This document shows positions 25,523 through 34,509 of a stretch of 36,748 nucleotides of DNA, one piece after another (within the stretch, counting starts at the first letter, position 1; each line of letters begins with the position of its first letter). Both the position numbers and the translations under genes were made by a program. The notes under the pieces were generated by a model. The model was given only the letters and a program-made list of their open reading frames with translations, was not told where the DNA came from and ran no database searches. Origin of the DNA: Klebsiella pneumoniae (GTDB taxonomy: Bacteria > Myxococcota_A > UBA9042); the NCBI GenBank assembly GCA_945889325.1, contig CAMDBH010000033.1, positions 1-36,748 of the forward strand. The letters are read 5' to 3'.

Positions 25523-27511
25523 ATGCTGCGTTTTTCACTTCTCCTTGCAGCCTTAAGCCTGTTGAGCGCTTGCGGTTCTGCTGCAACTACACCTGCTTCG
25601 CCGACCGACGCAGCGAGCGACGATGCAGCCCAGGACGCCGCGCAGGCCGACGCAACCGTTGCGGAAATCGCCAGAACAGACGCCAGTGCCGCAGCCGCCG
25701 ACGTAGCTGGCGTTGTTACACACCCAACTACTGGCAAAAGCTGGACTATTTTGGTGTATATGGTTGCTGACAACGACCTAGAGCCTTCGGCGATTGAAGA
25801 CCTCAAGGAAATGTTGCAGGTCGGGTCGGCCGAGAACTTCAACCTCGTTGTCCTTTGCGATCGGGCCGTTGGCATGGACGAACGGCCTGTCGGCGGCCTC
25901 AAAGCTTGGACGACGGCCAAGTTGTTGCAGGTGGACAAGGGCGCGTTGACGGAAATTGAAGATCTCGGCGAACTGAACTTGGGCGATCCAAAGGTTTTGC
26001 GCGATTTTATTGTCTCCGGCGTGCAAAAGTTCCCGGCCGACCGCTATGCGCTGATTTTTTGGGATCATGGCGACGGTGCCGAGGGTTTTGGCGACGACGA
26101 ATCGACCGAAACGGGCGATACGCTGACGCTGCCGGAATTGAGCCAAGGCATCGGTGAAGGCCTTAAGAAGGCCGGTGTTGCCCAATTGGCCATCGTTGGC
26201 TTTGATGCTTGTCTAATGGCGGGCATGGAAGCGGCTGCAATGGCTAAGCCTTACGCCGAATACCTGTTGGCATCAGAAGAATTGGAACCGGGATTTGGCT
26301 GGGATTACAAAAGTTTAGCCCTCGCGCGCAACGACCCGACTGTTTCGCCGGTGGCACTCGGCAGCAAGATCGTCGCGGACTACAAGACGGCAGCGAATTT
26401 TTTCCAACAGGGCCAATCTATTACGCTATCGCTGGTTGATCTGCCGGCTCTTGATGCGGTCTTTGCCGCTTGGCAACAATTGGCGACCCAACTGGCCAGC
26501 AACTTGAAAGCCACGGCCGGCGCGGTCGGCCGCCAACGCATCGCTGCCCTGGAATTTGGCAAAGCGCCCGACGCTTCCCAAGCCATCAACGCGATCGACG
26601 TGCAGGACTGGATCGCCGGCCTCAAAGGCGATGCCGCATTTTTGGCGACGACCAAAGCGCTAACCGACGCGCTGACGACCGCCGTCGTGGCCCAGTGTCA
26701 TGGCGCAGCGACTGCACATGCCCATGGCATTTCTGTGTATTTCCCATTGCAGGAAAACTACTACTACCCCGCTTACGACGCACTGACGGGCGTGGATGCA
26801 TGGCGAAATTTTTTGAAGGCCTGGTTTAGCACCGCCAGCGCCGTTGCACCGGGACCCAAATTTCAAAACCAAGACAAGCTGGCGCAGACCGCTTGGCAGA
26901 CCGACACCTTGGCGATTTCGGGGGCGCTCCTGGCTGGTGTGGCCGTGGACTTGATCGACGCCCGCGGCCATTTTGGCGAACAAAATTCTGACGGTACAGC
27001 GGCAGTCCGCGTCGATTTGCCCGGCAATTTTGACCAAGCTTTGGCCCAAGCGACTTGGAATGGTCTGGTGCCGTCGCTCACGTCGGGCACCAAGACGCGA
27101 CCGGCGGCGATGAAGCTGGATTGGCAGGATAACAACGGTCAAAAGCTGGTGATTATGGATATTCCCATGAATTATCAGGTCGATGGCCAGACCGATTCCT
27201 ACATCGTGCTGCGGCGGGTGATCGAGGCGGTCAGCGGCCAGCAATTGAGCCAAGGTCTGTTTGAATTTACCGAGTTCGGCATCGCCGCGTTTTATCCCGA
27301 TGCCGACGGTCTGGCGATCCCGATTGCGTTGACCTATGACGTGAACGGGATCGGCAAATGGCTGCCCCTTGCAGACACTGGACTTTCTGCCCAAGGTTTG
27401 CAGGTGAGCTTGGCGAAATTGCCTGTCAATGCACAAATTTATGCCGAAATCGAAGTGACCGATATCGGCGGTCAAACCGACGCGGTGGTGGCCAAGTTGA
27501 AGCTTCCGTAA
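25523..27511 (+). CDS. Clostripain-family (C11) peptidase lipoprotein
   Basis: A 662-residue lipoprotein. ATG 25523 gives signal MLRFSLLLAALSLLSAC (lipobox LSAC); the upstream codons of the open frame would spoil it. An acidic Ala-rich linker follows to about residue 70. The C11 core begins at SWTILVYMVADNDLEPSA and contains the catalytic His182 (FWDHGDG) and Cys230 (GFDACLMAGME), as in clostripain-type cysteine peptidases. The segment HAHGISVYFP near residue 395 is also typical of the family. About 200 further residues form a beta-rich C-terminal part. C11 enzymes cleave after Arg or Lys. Whether it processes the lipoproteins or barrel proteins is not shown. One base separates its stop from the convergent aroE. 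Confidence 0.88.
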   Translation: MLRFSLLLAALSLLSACGSAATTPASPTDAASDDAAQDAAQADATVAEIARTDASAAAADVAGVVTHPTTGKSWTILVYMVADNDLEPSAIEDLKEMLQVGSAENFNLVVLCDRAVGMDERPVGGLKAWTTAKLLQVDKGALTEIEDLGELNLGDPKVLRDFIVSGVQKFPADRYALIFWDHGDGAEGFGDDESTETGDTLTLPELSQGIGEGLKKAGVAQLAIVGFDACLMAGMEAAAMAKPYAEYLLASEELEPGFGWDYKSLALARNDPTVSPVALGSKIVADYKTAANFFQQGQSITLSLVDLPALDAVFAAWQQLATQLASNLKATAGAVGRQRIAALEFGKAPDASQAINAIDVQDWIAGLKGDAAFLATTKALTDALTTAVVAQCHGAATAHAHGISVYFPLQENYYYPAYDALTGVDAWRNFLKAWFSTASAVAPGPKFQNQDKLAQTAWQTDTLAISGALLAGVAVDLIDARGHFGEQNSDGTAAVRVDLPGNFDQALAQATWNGLVPSLTSGTKTRPAAMKLDWQDNNGQKLVIMDIPMNYQVDGQTDSYIVLRRVIEAVSGQQLSQGLFEFTEFGIAAFYPDADGLAIPIALTYDVNGIGKWLPLADTGLSAQGLQVSLAKLPVNAQIYAEIEVTDIGGQTDAVVAKLKLP

Positions 27512-27512
27512 A

Positions 27513-28496
27513 CTACAGCACAGCCGCCAACATTTCATCGACATTGACCCAGGCACCTGTCCACTGCCAAAAACTCAGCGCAGCTTGCGCGCCCAGCATG
27601 ACTTGGCCAAAGCCGCACAAGATCCCGCGCGGTTGGCTGGACTTGTAGGCCACATGCGCAGACGGGCGGTGGGATGGCAACAAGCGATTATCGCAGCGAA
27701 AACCGTGCTGCTGGGCCAAGAACTGCACCGCGGTCAACGTCGGCGCATACACCAGATCAGCCAGCACCGTGCCCTGTTGGGCCGATTTTTCCCACGGCAA
27801 CCAGGCAAAAGGTTGGGCCATTTCGAGCGCCGACTGGGCGCCGGCAACGCCATGGCCGACGCTGGTCGCGTGAACTATCAAGTCGACGCGACCGAGACCC
27901 GCTGTTTGGCCCCAAGGCAACCATTGCGCGCCATGTTGCGACGAAGCAAGGGATTTTGCGTGATCGTCGCTGCGGTTGGTGACGATCAAGGTCCGCAGAC
28001 CGGCGGCAATCAGCGCCGGCGCAACGGCTTGCGCAGCGCCGCCTGCGCCGATCAGCAGGGCCCGTTTTCCAACCAATTCAACGTGGGCGCGGCGCAGCGC
28101 GGCGACCAAGCCCGCGCCGTCGGTTGAAGTGCCGCACAATTGGCTATCACGCATGAGCAACGTGTTGACCGACGCAGGTTTGCGCACGATGCCAGCGGGA
28201 TCGCCCAACCACGCCGTGCATTGGTCGCGGGCGAGGATTTTGAATGGCGTGGTCATGTTGAGGCCGTGAAACTCGCCGCCACGCAAGCGGTCAATTGCAA
28301 GCGTTGCACTAAGATCATCTTTGCAATCGATGGTTTCAAAGCTGCCCGGTACGCCGATCTGGCTCAAGGCTTGCGCGTGCAGCGCGGGAGACAACGAGTG
28401 CGCGATGCCGTTGCCAACTAGGCCCAGCGCAAAACCGCTCCGAGGTAGGACGCGTTCGATTTCGCCATGCAAGCCGCGGTAACGGTAGGTTTGCAT
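27513..28496 (-). CDS. aroE: Shikimate dehydrogenase
   Basis: A 327-residue enzyme reducing 3-dehydroshikimate to shikimate with NADPH. Visible family motifs: SHSLSP-like GIAHSLSPALHAQAL, GLNMTTPFK (catalytic Lys), ASVNTLL, GTSTDGAGL (catalytic Asp), the nucleotide loop LIGAGGAAQAV, TNRS, VLADLVYAPTLTAV and the C-terminal MLGAQAALSFWQWTG. Between the HGF after TAVQFLAQQ and the final GFGQVML there are about 20 more residues than normal (including SHRPSAHVAYKSSQ), a probable lineage-specific insertion. ATG 28496 overlaps the ribF stop by one base (TAATG). With aroA 2.7 kb away this gives two shikimate-pathway genes in the region. Confidence 0.92.
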   Translation of the reverse strand: MQTYRYRGLHGEIERVLPRSGFALGLVGNGIAHSLSPALHAQALSQIGVPGSFETIDCKDDLSATLAIDRLRGGEFHGLNMTTPFKILARDQCTAWLGDPAGIVRKPASVNTLLMRDSQLCGTSTDGAGLVAALRRAHVELVGKRALLIGAGGAAQAVAPALIAAGLRTLIVTNRSDDHAKSLASSQHGAQWLPWGQTAGLGRVDLIVHATSVGHGVAGAQSALEMAQPFAWLPWEKSAQQGTVLADLVYAPTLTAVQFLAQQHGFRCDNRLLPSHRPSAHVAYKSSQPRGILCGFGQVMLGAQAALSFWQWTGAWVNVDEMLAAVL

Positions 28497-29425
28497 TACG
28501 AACTTGCTTCGGCAAGCAGCGCGCGCGCCGCCGCGACATCGCTGGTGAGTTGGGCGACCAGCGCGGGCACGCCGTCAAAGCGCTGCTCAGCGCGCAGGCG
28601 CGCAATGAAGGTCAGCTCTAGATGTCTGCCGTACAAATCACCTTGAAAATCGAGGATATGGGCTTCAATGCGCAGCGAATGACCGTCAAAAGTGGGACGG
28701 GTGCCGATGTTCACAACTGCGTTGTGCTTCACGCCGTCGATGGCGGCACGGCAAGCGTACACGCCACGCCCCGGAATCACTTGATTTTCAGGCTGCAAAT
28801 TCGCTGTCGGAAAGCCGATCAGCCGGCCGCGCGCGTCACCATGCACCACCGTACCGCGCAGCGCAAACGGGCGATCCAGCAAGCGCGCCGCGAGTGCGAC
28901 GTCGCCCGCTTGGACGGCCGCGCGCACGCGCGAGGACGAAACCAGTTGGCCGTCGAGTTCGACACCGGCGAAAATATCAACAATGCCCAATGATTTTGCC
29001 ATCACGCGTCGCAAAAGATCGACGTCGCCGCCGCCGCCATGACCAAAGCGCGTATCGGGGCCGACGGTGATCGCACGAGCGCCCAAAAGATCGCGCAGCA
29101 CGGTGCTGGCAAACCAATTGGCCGACTGCGCCGCAAAAGCGGCATTAAAACAAAGGACAAACGTCCTATCGACCCCTTGATCGCGCAACTTGCGCAAACG
29201 CGCATCCAAGGGCTCGACGGCTAACGGCGTGCGATCAGGTCGCAAAACGGCCAGCGGATGCGGGTCAAAGGTGATTGCGATCGCTGGACCTGACAGGTCT
29301 TGCGCATGCGCGACCAAACGCGCAAGCAACGCGCGGTGGCCAAGGTGCACACCGTCAAAATTGCCAAAAACAACTGCGCTGTGCACAGTTGCGTGATGAT
29401 CTGGCAGTTGATTGTCGACGTCCAA
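28496..29425 (-). CDS. ribF: Bifunctional riboflavin kinase / FAD synthetase
   Basis: Converts riboflavin to FMN and FMN to FAD. The N-terminal nucleotidyltransferase domain shows VVFGNFDGVHLGHRALL, ITFDPHPLAVLRP, VGPDTRFGHGGGGD and VSSSRVRAAV. The C-terminal riboflavin-kinase domain shows RGTVVHGDARGRLIGFPTANL, GVYACRA, NIGTRPTF and a Glu-containing EAHILDF. The start is uncertain: the frame is open to 29668, but residues before the first strand do not look like the family. TTG 29425 (about 310 residues) fits best; a GTG 14 codons later (29383) is also possible. No good ribosome-binding site is visible for either. Confidence 0.88.
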   Translation of the reverse strand: MDVDNQLPDHHATVHSAVVFGNFDGVHLGHRALLARLVAHAQDLSGPAIAITFDPHPLAVLRPDRTPLAVEPLDARLRKLRDQGVDRTFVLCFNAAFAAQSANWFASTVLRDLLGARAITVGPDTRFGHGGGGDVDLLRRVMAKSLGIVDIFAGVELDGQLVSSSRVRAAVQAGDVALAARLLDRPFALRGTVVHGDARGRLIGFPTANLQPENQVIPGRGVYACRAAIDGVKHNAVVNIGTRPTFDGHSLRIEAHILDFQGDLYGRHLELTFIARLRAEQRFDGVPALVAQLTSDVAAARALLAEASS

Positions 29426-29808
29426 TTTGGGATCCGCTGGCGCAAACGACGACGGCGCGCGCGATGGGTACGCACAAAAGTGCGCGTTGTCAAACTGCGG
29501 CGCAAAATGCCCCTTTCGCAATGCCGGCGCAACTGGTAGACTGTCGGTGCGCGGATCGCTTATGCACCGCGCGGATTCTAAATGCGCGGCGCGCTCGGAA
29601 GTTTTTAAAATTTCCAAAGTGCAGCCTGAAGGCAGCGAGCAACAGTTACCGCTCGCGATGCAACGCAACGAAAGTCGTCAAGATCCCGCCATCGTCCCTG
29701 CGCTGCAATAACCGCAGCGGCAAATCGCGCGGCGAATTTTTCGGCTTTATTTCCAACCGGTATTCTGGGTGCGTCGCGCCCGCCTGCACTGGCAGGTATG
29801 TGAGAAAA
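29426..29808. other. Divergent intergenic region ribF / PHP-like gene
   Basis: About 380 bp without a convincing gene. The ribF frame stays open through part of it on the minus strand, but the encoded residues look non-coding. The region must contain both divergent promoters; I could not pick out clear -35/-10 pairs, riboswitch structure or a small RNA. In particular I saw no FMN-riboswitch-like conserved sequence. Confidence 0.4.
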
Positions 29809-31224
29809 ATGCAAGAAATTCAAGTAGTTCCAGCCTTAATTGACCTTCACGTTCGCCCAGTGTTGAACGAAATGGGCGGTCCGGACGTCGAAACCATCGC
29901 CGTTCAAGCGCGCGACCGCGGCCTGGACGGTGTGGCGATCATCGCGGCTGACGCCGCGTTTGACCTTGGCGACACGCGCTCGCTGACCGCGGCCACCGGG
30001 ATTCAACTGTTCGTTGGCGTGGAATTGACCTCTGAAATTGGCGAGTTGCTGTGTTTTCCGCGCGCTGTGGATGACTGGTATCGCGCGGCCTCGTGGCAGG
30101 CTTTGCCGCGTGGCAATTCTGGTGCGCCGCGGGTTTATGCAGCCGCTGCTGTGTTTAAAGCCTTTGCCGATCGCGGTGGTGCGGTGGCTGTTGTGCCCAA
30201 CGCTGCCGCCGCCAACGCAGATGGCGCGCAGGCAACGCTAATCGGCGCCACCGTGGTGGCGATGGCCGCCGCAGCCGACGCCGGCGACGCAGAAAATGGC
30301 AATGAAGCTATCATTAACGCCGCTTACGCGGCGCGTTTGGCTTGTGTCGGTGTTTCGGCCAGCGGCCCGAGCAACACAGGTTTTGGCGCGATGGCTACGG
30401 TGTTTGCGGCCCCGCCCTTTTCTCAGGAAAGCCTTGTGGATGGCTTGCGTTCCGGCCGCGTCTGGCCCGCCGAAATTGGCGTGCCATGGCCTCAAAAGAC
30501 CACGATCGCGCAGGCACAGCCGCAACAACGGCGAGAACGCCCAGCGCCGGCAGCTAACGCGACAGCCGACGCGGCCGATGAGCGCGCGCAACAAGCGCGG
30601 GCAGACGAGCAGCAAGCGCGCGCCGACCGCGCCGCAGAACGCAAGATCCTGCATGACAAAGCGATTGCCGAGCGTGCGGCGTTGCGCGCAGCACAACAGG
30701 CTGAACGCAAAGCCAAACAGGATAAGCGAGCCAAGCAAGACCCGTTCGAACGTCCGGGGGACAACCGCGGCAACCGGCTCAACCGCGACGACTTGAAACG
30801 GCAGTTGGTGCAACCGATTGAAAATGATGAGCAACCTAGTTTCGATCCGGTAGCTGCGATGTACGGTTTGGACGGGCGCAAGCAGTTGCGGCAGGCGAAC
30901 AAGTCGGACATTGAACTCGATCGCATCAATGGAAATCGCAACAAAGGCCCTGATACCAACGTGATGTACATGTCTTTTGAGGACATGCGCCAAGAACGCC
31001 AGCATGTGTCGCTGCTGTTTGCTGAAACTGAAGCCGAAGATCAGCTGGAAGACAGCATTTCACTTCGCTTTGCCTTGAGTTATTACAGACAAGGCAGCGC
31101 GCCGATCCAAGCGCGCGATTTGCCGGCAGCGCCGAGCCGTCGCGGCAGCGGTGGCGATCGCGGGCGCGGCCGCGACTCCGGTGGCCGCGATTCTTCGGGC
31201 GGCGATCGGCGGCGGCGGCGTTAA
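29809..31224 (+). CDS. Degenerate PHP-domain protein with charged helical and RG-rich tail
   Basis: A 471-residue protein. Residues 1-225 resemble a PHP (polymerase and histidinol phosphatase) fold: ALIDLH, VETIAVQARDRGLDGVAIIAAD, GIQLFVGVELTSEIGELL and a later INAAYAARLACVGVSASGPSN. The metal site is damaged: the usual D-L-H-x-H is DLHVR (His14 then Arg16) and the second site lacks T-D-H, so metal hydrolase activity is doubtful. Residues about 240-320 are Ala/Arg/Glu-rich and probably coiled coil (RADEQQARADRAAERK). The tail (about 440-471) is Arg/Gly/Ser-rich (GDRGRGRDSGGRDSSGGD), as in RNA-binding RGG tails. ATG 29809 has GTGAG upstream; GTG 29800 is an alternative. It converges on aroA with a 4-bp overlap. 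Function unknown. Confidence 0.75.
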   Translation: MQEIQVVPALIDLHVRPVLNEMGGPDVETIAVQARDRGLDGVAIIAADAAFDLGDTRSLTAATGIQLFVGVELTSEIGELLCFPRAVDDWYRAASWQALPRGNSGAPRVYAAAAVFKAFADRGGAVAVVPNAAAANADGAQATLIGATVVAMAAAADAGDAENGNEAIINAAYAARLACVGVSASGPSNTGFGAMATVFAAPPFSQESLVDGLRSGRVWPAEIGVPWPQKTTIAQAQPQQRRERPAPAANATADAADERAQQARADEQQARADRAAERKILHDKAIAERAALRAAQQAERKAKQDKRAKQDPFERPGDNRGNRLNRDDLKRQLVQPIENDEQPSFDPVAAMYGLDGRKQLRQANKSDIELDRINGNRNKGPDTNVMYMSFEDMRQERQHVSLLFAETEAEDQLEDSISLRFALSYYRQGSAPIQARDLPAAPSRRGSGGDRGRGRDSGGRDSSGGDRRRRR

Positions 31225-32504
31225 GTTGTCAGTATTTCAACGGTTTTGCTAAAGGTTGGCCACGAACTGGCAACACAGTCAAAGTCAGCAACGGCCACCG
31301 ATTTTCCTCCACAAATTCCGGCAATTGCAGCGGTCATTGCCATGCGGTGATCGAGGCCCGCGGCGTAATGCCCGCCTTGAAACGCATTGGCCGAACCGGC
31401 GCCGACAACCGACAAAGTATCTCCGACAATTTCGGCTTGAATCCCTAGCATTTGCAGCAGGTTTGCCGTCTGTTCCAAGCGATCGCTTTCCTTCAACCGC
31501 AGTTCTGCGAGGCCGTGAAAATGACTTGTCCCTATCGCCGCCGCGGCGCACAGGGCCAAAATCGGCAGTTCGTCAAGGGTCGCCGGTACATCATCTGCTG
31601 TCAGATCAGCCGCTTTGAGTGGACCATATTTGGCGCGAAGGACACCCACGGGTTCACCGGCGATGACCTGCAGCTGATCTACGCCCACATCCGCACCCAT
31701 CTTTTGCAAATGGCGCACAAAGCCCAGTCGCGTCGGATTGAGACAAACCTGAGAAATTTCAATATTTCCAGACCGATGCAACACGGCCCCCGCGATCAGA
31801 AACGCTGCACTCGATGGATCGCCCGGCACCGACAGCCACCCGAGCGACTGCAACCGCGTTTGCGTAACAGCACAATTCGCCTGAAGTTGCACGGCCATAG
31901 CGCCCAACATGCGTTCGGTGTGATCGCGCGATAGCACAGGCTCGCGCACGCGCGTGATGCCCGTCGCGTGCAAGCCCGCGAGCAAAAGCGCCGTTTTCAC
32001 CTGTGCTGAAGCGATGTTCAGCGTGTGATCGACGCCATGCAGGATCTGGCCGCGCAGCACGATCGGCGCGCGGTTGTCGTGCAATTCGACGGTCGCACCC
32101 ATCGCCCGCAACGGTTCAACTATCCGCAACATCGGACGTTTTTGTAAGGAAGCATCGCCTGTCAACGTCGCTTGCAACCCGTTGGCGCCCGCCAGCACGC
32201 CGGTCAACAGGCGCATCGTCGTGCCCGAATTGCCGCAATCCAGCGGGTCTTTGGGACTTTGCCACTGACTGAGCGGCTTGCCATGCACCGTCACGCGCTC
32301 TAACTCCAACTGAACGTCGACGCCGAGCTGCCGCAAAATCCTGGCTGTGGCAGCCACATCGCCACCGGTGGCCAGATTTTCAATGGCGGTTGCGCCATCG
32401 GCCAGCGCGGCAAAAAGCAGGGCCCGATGCGAAATCGATTTATCGCCCGGCACTTGCAGCTGGCCGTGAAAATTTGGCGCAGGATGGAAAAGTTGGCTCA
32501 TCAT
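31221..32504 (-). CDS. aroA: 5-enolpyruvylshikimate-3-phosphate synthase
   Basis: A 427-residue enzyme transferring enolpyruvate from PEP to shikimate-3-phosphate. Clear motifs: VPGDKSISHRALLFAAL, LDCGNSGTTMRLLTGVLAG, SAQVKTALLLAGL, SRDHTERMLGAM, PGDPSSAAF, DDVPATLDELPILA and LRLKESDRL; the length is normal. Two ATGs (32504 and 32501) are in frame; neither has a strong ribosome-binding site. The RNase P RNA 3' end lies only about 18 nt upstream on the same strand, which leaves little room for a separate promoter. Confidence 0.95.
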   Translation of the reverse strand: MMSQLFHPAPNFHGQLQVPGDKSISHRALLFAALADGATAIENLATGGDVAATARILRQLGVDVQLELERVTVHGKPLSQWQSPKDPLDCGNSGTTMRLLTGVLAGANGLQATLTGDASLQKRPMLRIVEPLRAMGATVELHDNRAPIVLRGQILHGVDHTLNIASAQVKTALLLAGLHATGITRVREPVLSRDHTERMLGAMAVQLQANCAVTQTRLQSLGWLSVPGDPSSAAFLIAGAVLHRSGNIEISQVCLNPTRLGFVRHLQKMGADVGVDQLQVIAGEPVGVLRAKYGPLKAADLTADDVPATLDELPILALCAAAAIGTSHFHGLAELRLKESDRLEQTANLLQMLGIQAEIVGDTLSVVGAGSANAFQGGHYAAGLDHRMAMTAAIAGICGGKSVAVADFDCVASSWPTFSKTVEILTT

Positions 32505-32522
32505 TTATGCCAAGGCGAAATT

Positions 32523-32939
32523 GCGAGTCGCGGGCGTCCGTAAGCCGGGTTCTGTTCTGCGCTTTTGTTGCCAAAAACGCCGCGATGACCATTCGTCTGG
32601 ACGCGCCATTGCTGGCGGCCTCAAGCGGTCTACCCGCAGGCTCGGACGGGCCGCCCTCCGGCTGCCTGAGCAGCTTGCGCCTGCGACAATGACCTTGCTC
32701 CAGATGGGGTTTGCCGAGAACGGCGTCTCCGCCGCAATCCGTGCGCTCTTACCGCACGCTTTCACCCTTACGTCGCGAATTCTTTGCAGAACTGGGGACG
32801 CGGTTTGCTTTCTGTGGCACTGTTCCCTGAAGTTGCCTTCGCCGGCCGTTAGCCGGCATCTTTGCCCTGTGGAGCCCGGACTTTCCTCCCGCAGCATCCG
32901 CAGATCTGCGAGCGGCCATCTGGTCACCCGCGACTCGCG
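32523..32939 (-). ncRNA. rnpB: RNase P RNA (bacterial type A)
   Basis: The catalytic RNA of RNase P, about 416 nt, read on the minus strand. The ends pair as helix P1: GCGAGUCGCGGG at the 5' end (32938-32927) with CCCGCGACUCGC at the 3' end (32534-32523). Conserved blocks appear in the right order: GAGGAAAGUCCGGGCUCC near 32890, GUGCCACAGAAA, GUAAGGGUGAAA, GGUAAGAGCGCAC, CAAACCCC with GGAGCAAG, GGGUAGACCGCUUGAGG, AGACGAAUGG and AGAACCCGGCUUA near 32541. The 5' end at 32938-32940 agrees with the candidate promoter just upstream. Confidence 0.95.
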
Positions 32940-32945
32940 CGCAAA

Positions 32946-32975
32946 AGTCTAGCACAGCAAACGATTTACTGCGAA
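32946..32975 (-). promoter_or_regulatory. Probable rnpB promoter
   Basis: On the minus strand, TTCGCA (32975-32970), an 18-bp spacer and TAGACT (32951-32946) precede the expected rnpB 5' end by about 7 nt. The -35 lies inside the last codons of the upstream Cys-rich gene (stop at 32966-32968). Confidence 0.5.
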
Positions 32976-34492
32976 CAGGCGGCGTACTCGTTGGCGCAAT
33001 AGGTCTTCATGCAAACATCGCATTTGTTCAAATCCTGCGCGCAGATATTGCCGCATTTCAGGTCGCGGCAGTCAATGAAAGCGCTGACATCGGCCTGTGC
33101 TTTGGCGGTGCCTGCTGCGGTGCACTGTTTGGCGCAGGGGACGTTGCCCTTGCAGCCCGCTTGGCAATTGGCGATTTGCAAACAACTGGTCAAAGTCCCG
33201 CCGCCGCCCGCGTCGCCAAAGCATTTGGTGAACGCCGAAGCGCATAAATTCTGCGCACATGCGACTTGCGCGTCGCCCTGTTCGTTGGCGCAGTTTTGAT
33301 CGACGCAGACCATGAGTGTGTAAAAATCAACACCGGCTTGTTTGCTGGAAGCCGTTTGGCAGTTGGTTGTGCATTGGGCGTTGCTGCCGCAGCTGTTCAT
33401 ACAATCGTTCAAATCCTTGCACTTGCCGCTGCCGCTGCCCAAACACGCCGCCTGCTCGTCGCCGCAGTTGGAGTAAATGCACAAAAGCGCTTCATCATTT
33501 GTAACAGCGCCTGCGCAAACGGCCTTGAGACAATTTTGCAGCGATTTCAACTTTTGCTGCGCGTACAACGTGCCTTGACCGACGCAGCCCGCCTTGCAGT
33601 CGGCGTCGCTACAATTTACATAACAAGCACTAACTTGCGCGCAGCTGAGCGTGCCGACGGCCGGCGTTGTGCATTTGCCGCTTTCACACAATTGGTCGGC
33701 TGTGCAAGGTGGGTTGCAGCCTTTGTCGACGCAACTGCCGCTTTGGCAAATGGTATTGCCTGTGCACACGGGGTCGCATTTGGCCGTGGGCACTTTGCAC
33801 AGCCCGAGTTCGCAGGCCTCGCCGGGTTTGCAAGCCACAGGTGTGCTCCACGACAGACATTTGTCGGCGCCGAGCGTGCAGGTTCGCGTGGCTGGGTAGC
33901 CGACCAAGCACTCGATCAGGTTGATCGCGGGGCATTCACTCGGGCAATTGCAATCGCCGTCGCTGCACACGAGGTTGGTCGGGCAACTTTTGAGGAAAAT
34001 CCACTTGCCACCACTGCAGATTTGCACGTCGCTGCCGCTGCATTTGTGGGTTTGCGCCACGCAAGGGCCGCCGTCGCTAGGGCTGCTATCGATCACTTCG
34101 GCATCGCTTGTGACTTTGCCATCGCCCACGCTGACCGCATCGAGCGCGTTGGCGTCGCTGTTCGTTTGGTCTTTGCCGGTCGTGTCGCTTGCGTCTTTGT
34201 TGCCAAAGGAAATGTCGCCGGGGATGCATGAAATAACAACACATTTATTGACGTCGACGCAGCCTTTGAAGCCCGGACAGGCCTGACAGGTGCCGGCTTT
34301 GTTGCCGAGGCAGACTTGGCCGTTGCCCTGATCAACGGCGGTCGCGCCGCAGCCGAAGCCACAAAAATACAGCAAGAACGCAGTGATTAACGCGCGGCAT
34401 GTACGGGTGGGGCAAATCGTGACACGCTCCGGTCGGCAACGGCTGCTGCTGCACACCTTGGTGTTGTAGCAAAAACGCGGCAAACGGTCCAC
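32966..34492 (-). CDS. Large Cys-rich secreted protein
   Basis: A 508-residue exported protein with an extended basic N-terminal region before the hydrophobic stretch ALITAFLLYFCGFGC. The start is unclear: GTG 34492 opens the frame, GTG 34456 would give a shorter n-region, and neither has a good ribosome-binding site. Lipidation at the C after FG is possible but the lipobox is not canonical. Residues about 75-145 are an acidic Asp/Ser linker. About 150-285 hold short Cys units (CSGSDVQICSGGKW, CTADQLCESGKC). From about 290 to the end come three or four repeats of about 60-70 residues with CxxxC pairs and helical spacing (CAQVSACYVNCSD, CKDLNDCMNSCGS, CLQIANCQAGCKG, then C-x3-KCG ... CDVC), a pattern found in Myxococcota extracellular proteins of unknown function. 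Confidence 0.75.
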   Translation of the reverse strand: MDRLPRFCYNTKVCSSSRCRPERVTICPTRTCRALITAFLLYFCGFGCGATAVDQGNGQVCLGNKAGTCQACPGFKGCVDVNKCVVISCIPGDISFGNKDASDTTGKDQTNSDANALDAVSVGDGKVTSDAEVIDSSPSDGGPCVAQTHKCSGSDVQICSGGKWIFLKSCPTNLVCSDGDCNCPSECPAINLIECLVGYPATRTCTLGADKCLSWSTPVACKPGEACELGLCKVPTAKCDPVCTGNTICQSGSCVDKGCNPPCTADQLCESGKCTTPAVGTLSCAQVSACYVNCSDADCKAGCVGQGTLYAQQKLKSLQNCLKAVCAGAVTNDEALLCIYSNCGDEQAACLGSGSGKCKDLNDCMNSCGSNAQCTTNCQTASSKQAGVDFYTLMVCVDQNCANEQGDAQVACAQNLCASAFTKCFGDAGGGGTLTSCLQIANCQAGCKGNVPCAKQCTAAGTAKAQADVSAFIDCRDLKCGNICAQDLNKCDVCMKTYCANEYAACSQ

Positions 34493-34509
34493 TTCTGCGG
34501 GATTTGGCG

